This document shows, one piece after another, positions 60,441-64,000 of a stretch of 64,000 nt of DNA (the first letter of the stretch is position 1; each line of letters starts with the position of its first letter). A program made the position numbers and the translations under genes. The notes under the pieces are model-generated. The model was not told the origin of the DNA. It worked only from the letters and a program-made list of their open reading frames with translations, and did not search any database. Location of the stretch: positions 205,006-269,005 of the forward strand of contig VWPU01014893.1 in assembly GCA_013398955.1 (NCBI GenBank), given 5' to 3'. This DNA is from Callaeas wilsoni. Its lineage: Eukaryota > Chordata > Aves > Passeriformes > Callaeidae.

Positions 60441-62089
60441 AGCTAGGAAACATCCCATCTGCTTTTTGTGCTGGATTAAAACTTAATGCTACAGTGGCGT
60501 AGTTCTGAATTAATCACATCAACTTCAGTGCAGTTATTGTGGCCTGGAGCCAGTAGGAGAGTACAAAAGCAGTGTTTGTGAGGCTTTCTTCAGCTTATGG
60601 CAGCTGTTTAGCTCATCTTTGATCATACTTACTTTTTTTGCAGTTAAGCTTTTTGGTCACACTATCTTTGCAGAGATAGCTGTTCCGAACAATACCCGTG
60701 TTCACATGCCAGCAAAGGTATTTGTGCATGTGGATTAGCTGGTTTTTGCTTGTCATGCACTTATTTGCCTTTGTCTTGTTTTTGTTTTGTTTACAAAAAG
60801 ATATTCAGCTACTGAAGGAACATGGGCAGCAGCGTATGACACAGCTGAGCAGCTGTACACGAGAGTTAACATGGGTGCGGATGTTCCGCGGCAGGGATAG
60901 GAAGAGCTGTGCCATCCTAGGTCAGGACAAGGCTGGTAGCTAACATAATGCAACAATGAGCAGCAGATGCTCTCAGGAAAGGCTAGCAGGACAGGGCATG
61001 CCTCTGGCAATGCAGCCCTAGAATACACATCCAGTTTTCAGTGGCTCAAAGTCTTCCTGAGCTGGTGTGAATGTCTTTGCATTTAACAGCCCTGAAAGGA
61101 TTTGCTTCAGTGTGAATTTATGACTTTTTTTAATCCGCGTAAACTTTGAGCATTGCAAGCATCCAACAGCACAAAGTTTCCCAGCTTAATTATACACCAC
61201 ATGAAGGATCCTGTCTCTGTTTTAAGTTGCCAGTCATTAGTTTTATTTGGTACTGCCTGGGTTTTATGGCCAAAGAGATACAGAATGATTGTTCCTTATT
61301 AACCTTCTCCAGCTCCTACACGATTCTGTAGACCTGCACGATGTGCCCTCTCATTCATCTGTTCACAAGGCTGAGTGCCAGTCAACTGAGTCATTTCTCA
61401 TTTCCAGAGGTTCCATATCATTGATCACTTCTGCTGTTCTTTTTGTACTTTTTCCTGTTGTACTCAAGCGCTTGTAGGCAAATATGAACCCAGAGAAAAA
61501 AGGTTTATCAGGGTAAAGGATGAATAATACAGCATATATTTATAAGAAGTGCATATTTTAGGGACATTCAATGAGAAAAAAACAGAAGCCTAACTGATTT
61601 TTTTTCTTCCTAGGTGAAGGTAGTAGCAGCAATTTAAACAGATCAATACACCTGAACATTTTTAACAAATATCTTCATCTTATTTGGTTAGAATCTATAT
61701 AAGCAGATCTCTCATAGGTGATAATAAAACACTTCCATAGAAATTAAAGAAATATTTACAAAACTAGTATGAATTTTAATCCTCTCCAAATCACATTTCA
61801 GTAATAAGGCTACCTCAGATCTTTTTTGATGCTTTTCTGTAGAAGTTCCAGAATGTAAGGAAATAAAATGCTATGCAAATATTTGAAAAGGACAGCAAGA
61901 CCCTTGCCATGATAAATTGTCAAGCTGACATTGAACTCAGGAAAACAGGCACTGAGTCCCATGTGATGCAGGACTAGGCAAAGAGCTAAATGAAGGAAAT
62001 ATAACAGATATCAATCTAGAAACTACAGAAAATCATTTCTGTCAAAGTAGGATTATATTTTGTGGGACTATGGGCCTATTGATGAAGAA
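60441..62089. other. Unannotated noncoding DNA
   Basis: No gene was supported. A splice-acceptor-like 'TTTTTTTTCTTCCTAG' precedes 61,615, but the sequence after it soon meets stops and shows no exon signature. Several CpGs cluster near 60,835-60,895. Confidence 0.6.
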
Positions 62090-62162
62090 AATCGTATTAA
62101 CTCTGTTTTCCCTTTTAGACTTTCAAAATTGTATTAATCCTGTTTTCCCTTTTAGACTTTCA
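62090..62162. repeat. Direct tandem duplication, 37-bp period
   Basis: Copy one (62,090-62,125) and copy two (62,127-62,162) share 'CTGTTTTCCCTTTTAGACTT' exactly and a flanking 'GTATTAA' with a few substitutions. The changes in the left half suggest it is older than the 30-bp duplication at 16,717. Confidence 0.92.
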
Positions 62163-63978
62163 ACTTTAAATTATCTTACATTTAATTAGATGATGTTAAA
62201 TTAGTGTGGCACATTAAAATTTAACAGGACATACACCCATGGATTAGAAACAGAAAACAGACATCCCTCAAAATATTTTTTATAAAATCAGACCATTTCG
62301 ATGGAATTGTTCTTGACTGTATTTTACTAAATGATTTATTTTAAAAATCTGTAAAAAGTATAATGAAAATCTTTATTACAAAATAATCAGATTTAAACTT
62401 TGTAAGTGATCATTGTGATAGTAATAAATCATGAGGAGCTCAGGTTAATGGTACTCAGCTTGGAGGACTGCATGCAAATTTTATTTTAATGTGATCAAGT
62501 GTGAATGGTAATATTGATCAAAGGTCCCCTGTATCAATGTTTTCAAGAGGGATAATACAATCTTTCCATGTAGAAAGCATCTCGAATAGGTGTTCAAAGT
62601 TCATGTTATCTCAGCATTTGGCCTTCATGCAACTGGTCCTGTAGTATTTTGTTTGGTTCTTGTGTCATTGTTTCAAAGGTTTTCAAAGGACCGAAGAGAT
62701 TCAGAGAAGAACCACTAAAGGAACTTTCCTTGCACCAAAAGATTCTAGAAACTCAGTCTGAGAGGGAAGGCGAAGTTTATAAGGGCACAAAGCAAGATTT
62801 TGATTGTGATTTCTTAGATCTAAGACATAAAATACAGTGGCTGAAAGCTGAAGCTAAAAAAATCTAATGCTCAAAATTAAGAAAAAATTTTTTAACAGTG
62901 AAGGTAATTAGCCAATGAAACAACTAGCAAATGCTTTCAATCAAGACCAAGCGTTTTTCAAAAAATGTCCTACTCGGTTTCAAACAGAAAATATATATTT
63001 CAGGCTAGATTATTGCAAAGATGTCTGTGACTTCATAATGGATACCTCTATGGATCTAAGTGCACTCAAAAGACTAAATCTGAAAACAAACAAACACAAA
63101 ACAAACAATGTATGAATAGTTCTAAATAGTATGCTGCTCACAGAACCTAGAATTACTTCAGAAATAATCCAGAAACAGAAAAAGGAATAATCATTCTTTA
63201 ATAATCCATTATTTAATAAATCATTTTACATTACTCTGAATGTACTTTTTTCTATTTTTTTTTTGAGTCACTGGAAGCTGAATAATGCCCATTGACTGTA
63301 AGTAAGAGTTCAGTAAAATAAGAAAAACAGAAAACGCTCCAGCAACTTTCTGAAGTTATTTTTACATGATTTCTGGCATTTTCATTTGAGTATCATGTGA
63401 TTTTTCCTAAACATTGTCAACGCAAAACTATCCAGGTAAAGATAACATATAGGAATGTAAAGATATTTCCTGTCTCTTTTGGAGTCTTTATACTCCCTTG
63501 AAAAGTTTCATATTTGAAACCATCTGCTGATTGGTTGCTAGAAAGATATTGTAGGTGAGTTACAGGATTTCTAATGCAGAAATGTTATTGTACCTATTTT
63601 TCTGTTCAGGCAATTTTTCATCAACACTGTCTTGGTTTAAATAAGACCCATCCCCTTTATGGCAAAAATGAACAAACGATGTTTTTCCAAACTTTAGATA
63701 AACGGCAATCCTTACATAATGGTGGGCATTTCCTCTTTGGAGCTCACCACTGAATCAGGACATTCAAACAAACTCACCGCTAAGCTCTTCCCTGGGGCCA
63801 GGCTCAGTGTGTCCAAAGCTGTGCTTATTCCATGTGCTTTGGTCAGCAGATATGCAATCTTAGACAATAGCTTCTTTCTGCAAACAATGCCCCGTATTAA
63901 GAATGTCATCAGATATAATGGCTATGAGTGGGACAATTCTGCTTTCTTATGAAAGCGTTCATAATGGAGCGGTCACAG
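62163..63978. other. Unannotated AT-rich noncoding DNA
   Basis: No gene was supported. The 72-codon plus-strand frame at 62,649-62,867 is rich in charged residues but matches no family I know. The frames at 63,712-63,952 overlap on opposite strands. Confidence 0.6.
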
Positions 63979-64000
63979 CATGCGTGTGTCTGTGCGTGTG
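63979..64000. repeat. TG-rich simple repeat, cut by window end
   Basis: 'CATGCGTGTGTCTGTGCGTG' begins an interrupted TG/CG dinucleotide tract that runs off the end of the window, so its full length is unknown. Confidence 0.65.

Noticed and set aside
63452..63470. miR-1-like 'GGAATGTAAAGA'
   Set aside because: Only the seed-side bases match and no precursor hairpin is visible.
1..64000. CRISPR array, operons, prophage or bacterial genes
   Set aside because: CR1 elements, AT-rich long noncoding DNA and microsatellites show vertebrate nuclear DNA; no regularly spaced direct repeats or dense coding were seen.

Overview
This is a 64 kb piece of a vertebrate nuclear genome, most likely a bird. 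I read it as a gene-poor intergenic or intronic region. The clearest recognisable sequences are 3' ends of CR1 retrotransposons, the dominant LINE of birds and other sauropsids. Several copies keep the typical CR1 3' region: a 'TGTGAGGGTGGTGAG' block, a 'GCCCAGAGAAG' block, a 'CCATCCCTGGA' block, and a tail of the type 'CCCTTCCAACCCAA ... ATGATTCTAT'. I see no mammalian L1, Alu or B1 sequence and no bacterial gene organisation. The DNA is A+T-rich and CpG-poor, with short GC-richer islands. Turtle or crocodilian origin cannot be excluded by eye, and I cannot name the species.

I could not support any protein-coding gene, exon, functional tRNA, rRNA or known microRNA. Open reading frames are short (longest 168 codons), occur on both strands, do not resemble families I recognise, and match chance expectation for AT-rich DNA. 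Several lie inside antisense CR1 tails or low-complexity strands.

Layout: 1-9.3 kb is unannotated DNA with a 25-base poly(A) run and one CNE-like patch. 9.3-24.8 kb holds two small CR1 remnants, a 30-bp tandem duplication, short hairpins and one ancient-repeat fragment. 24.8-28.9 kb has an ancient CR1 relic and then a dense cluster of three CR1 pieces of different age and orientation. 28.9-33.8 kb has further CR1 relics and a compound CAA/ATA/GAT microsatellite. 33.8-45.2 kb includes a tRNA-like/ancient-repeat composite at 38.3 kb, a CR1 tail at 39.0 kb, and several stretches that read like conserved noncoding sequence. 45.2-47.6 kb holds the two longest CR1 copies, facing each other. 47.6-57.3 kb has ancient motif copies and a GC-rich unassigned patch at 52.3-53.1 kb. 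57.3-58.4 kb has two more CR1 tails. 58.4-64 kb has a small CpG-richer patch at 60.1-60.4 kb, a 37-bp tandem duplication at 62.1 kb, and a TG-rich tract cut by the window end.

I did not find an exciting new system. The most useful leads are the inverted CR1 pairs (possible double-stranded RNA substrates), a family of degenerate ancient palindromic fragments, the 38.3 kb tRNA-like element, and five CNE-like patches that a multi-species alignment could confirm or dismiss quickly.
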